Positions 63,875 through 64,000 of a stretch of DNA of 64,000 bases are shown here, one piece after another (the first letter of the stretch is position 1; each line of letters starts with the position of its first letter). The stretch covers positions 1-64,000 of the forward strand of contig QZKS01000079.1 in NCBI GenBank assembly GCA_003599865.1, in the 5' to 3' direction. The notes below the pieces were generated by a model. The model was not told the DNA's origin, ran no database searches, and was given only the letters and a program-made list of their open reading frames with translations. A program made the position numbers and the translations under genes. The stretch comes from Desulfobacteraceae bacterium (lineage in GTDB: Bacteria > Desulfobacterota > Desulfobacteria > Desulfobacterales > SURF-7).

Positions 63875-64000
63875 ATGAAAATTTGGCTTGAAATGGAATT
63901 CAAGGGACATGTCCGGTTTGATGAACCCATGTCCAAGCATACTTCCTTTCGGATCGGCGGACCTGCGGATGTATTGGTATTTCCGGCAACAAAGAGAGAA
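63875..64000 (+). CDS. murB: UDP-N-acetylenolpyruvoylglucosamine reductase MurB (3' end beyond window)
   Basis: Only the first 42 codons are present. [19 protein letters not shown] (residues 19-37) is the N-terminal FAD-binding motif of MurB, which reduces UDP-GlcNAc-enolpyruvate to UDP-MurNAc. It follows murC by one base, the usual dcw order; later genes (such as ddl, ftsQ, ftsA, ftsZ) are expected beyond the edge. Confidence 0.9.
   Translation, partial: MKIWLEMEFKGHVRFDEPMSKHTSFRIGGPADVLVFPATKRE

Overview
The window looks like a chromosome segment of an anaerobic deltaproteobacterium, most likely a Desulfobacterales-type (Desulfobacterota) organism. This is inferred from gene content: a mercury-methylation pair (hgcA-hgcB), several heterodisulfide-reductase-like (Hdr/Qmo-type) electron-transfer proteins, one of which appears to be a selenoprotein, an NDP-forming acyl-CoA synthetase, a PEP-CTERM protein behind a sigma-54 promoter, and DAP-type peptidoglycan synthesis. 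No sulfate-reduction genes lie in the window, so respiration type cannot be proven here.

Layout. 1-9.1 kb is housekeeping: the 3' part of dnaG overlapping rpoD, a CAU-anticodon tRNA with promoter and terminator, a NIF3-family protein, a coiled-coil zinc-ribbon protein, RNase P RNA (rnpB), a large protein ending in an HPr-like domain, ispD and a PilZ protein. 9.1-14.4 kb holds a cereblon-like CULT-domain protein, an MscS-like channel and a hipB-hipA-transporter operon with its own promoter. 14.4-22.3 kb has a methyltransferase, an SDR, an acyl-CoA dehydrogenase, an acetoacetate-decarboxylase-like protein, a TetR regulator with twin operators, a HAD phosphatase and an ADP-forming acyl-CoA synthetase. 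22.3-28.0 kb encodes a heterodimeric ABC exporter, an exported hypothetical protein, an RNase Z-like metallohydrolase and a small hypothetical protein.

28.2-37.3 kb is the most interesting block: a MerR-type regulator divergent from an HdrA-like flavoprotein, an HdrA/MvhD-like protein and a HdrC/B-like protein read through an in-frame UGA that is followed by a GGUC-loop hairpin (a textbook bacterial SECIS shape). After two oppositely oriented genes (SUMF1-like, MaoC-like) come an HdrB-like protein, hgcA and hgcB in a tight row. HgcA carries the corrinoid-binding cap-helix motif NVWCAAGK plus five membrane spans, and HgcB carries two 4Fe-4S motifs and a terminal Cys pair; together they are the known Hg(II) methylation machinery.

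37.4-45 kb is accessory: a PEP-CTERM protein, a HpnA-like epimerase, a SRPBCC protein, an alpha/beta hydrolase, a D-aminoacylase-like amidohydrolase, an SH3b protein and an orphan GspC. 45-49.6 kb is a three-gene sucrose operon (fructokinase, sucrose-phosphate synthase/phosphatase fusion, sucrose phosphorylase). A tRNA-Leu and a small hypothetical gene precede the division and cell-wall (dcw) cluster from 51.1 kb to the end: mraZ, rsmH, ftsL, ftsI, murE, murF, mraY, murD, ftsW, murG, murC and the start of murB, many joined by ATGA/GTGA overlaps and preceded by a MraZ-box-like repeat array. All calls are from reading the sequence; no database search was run.
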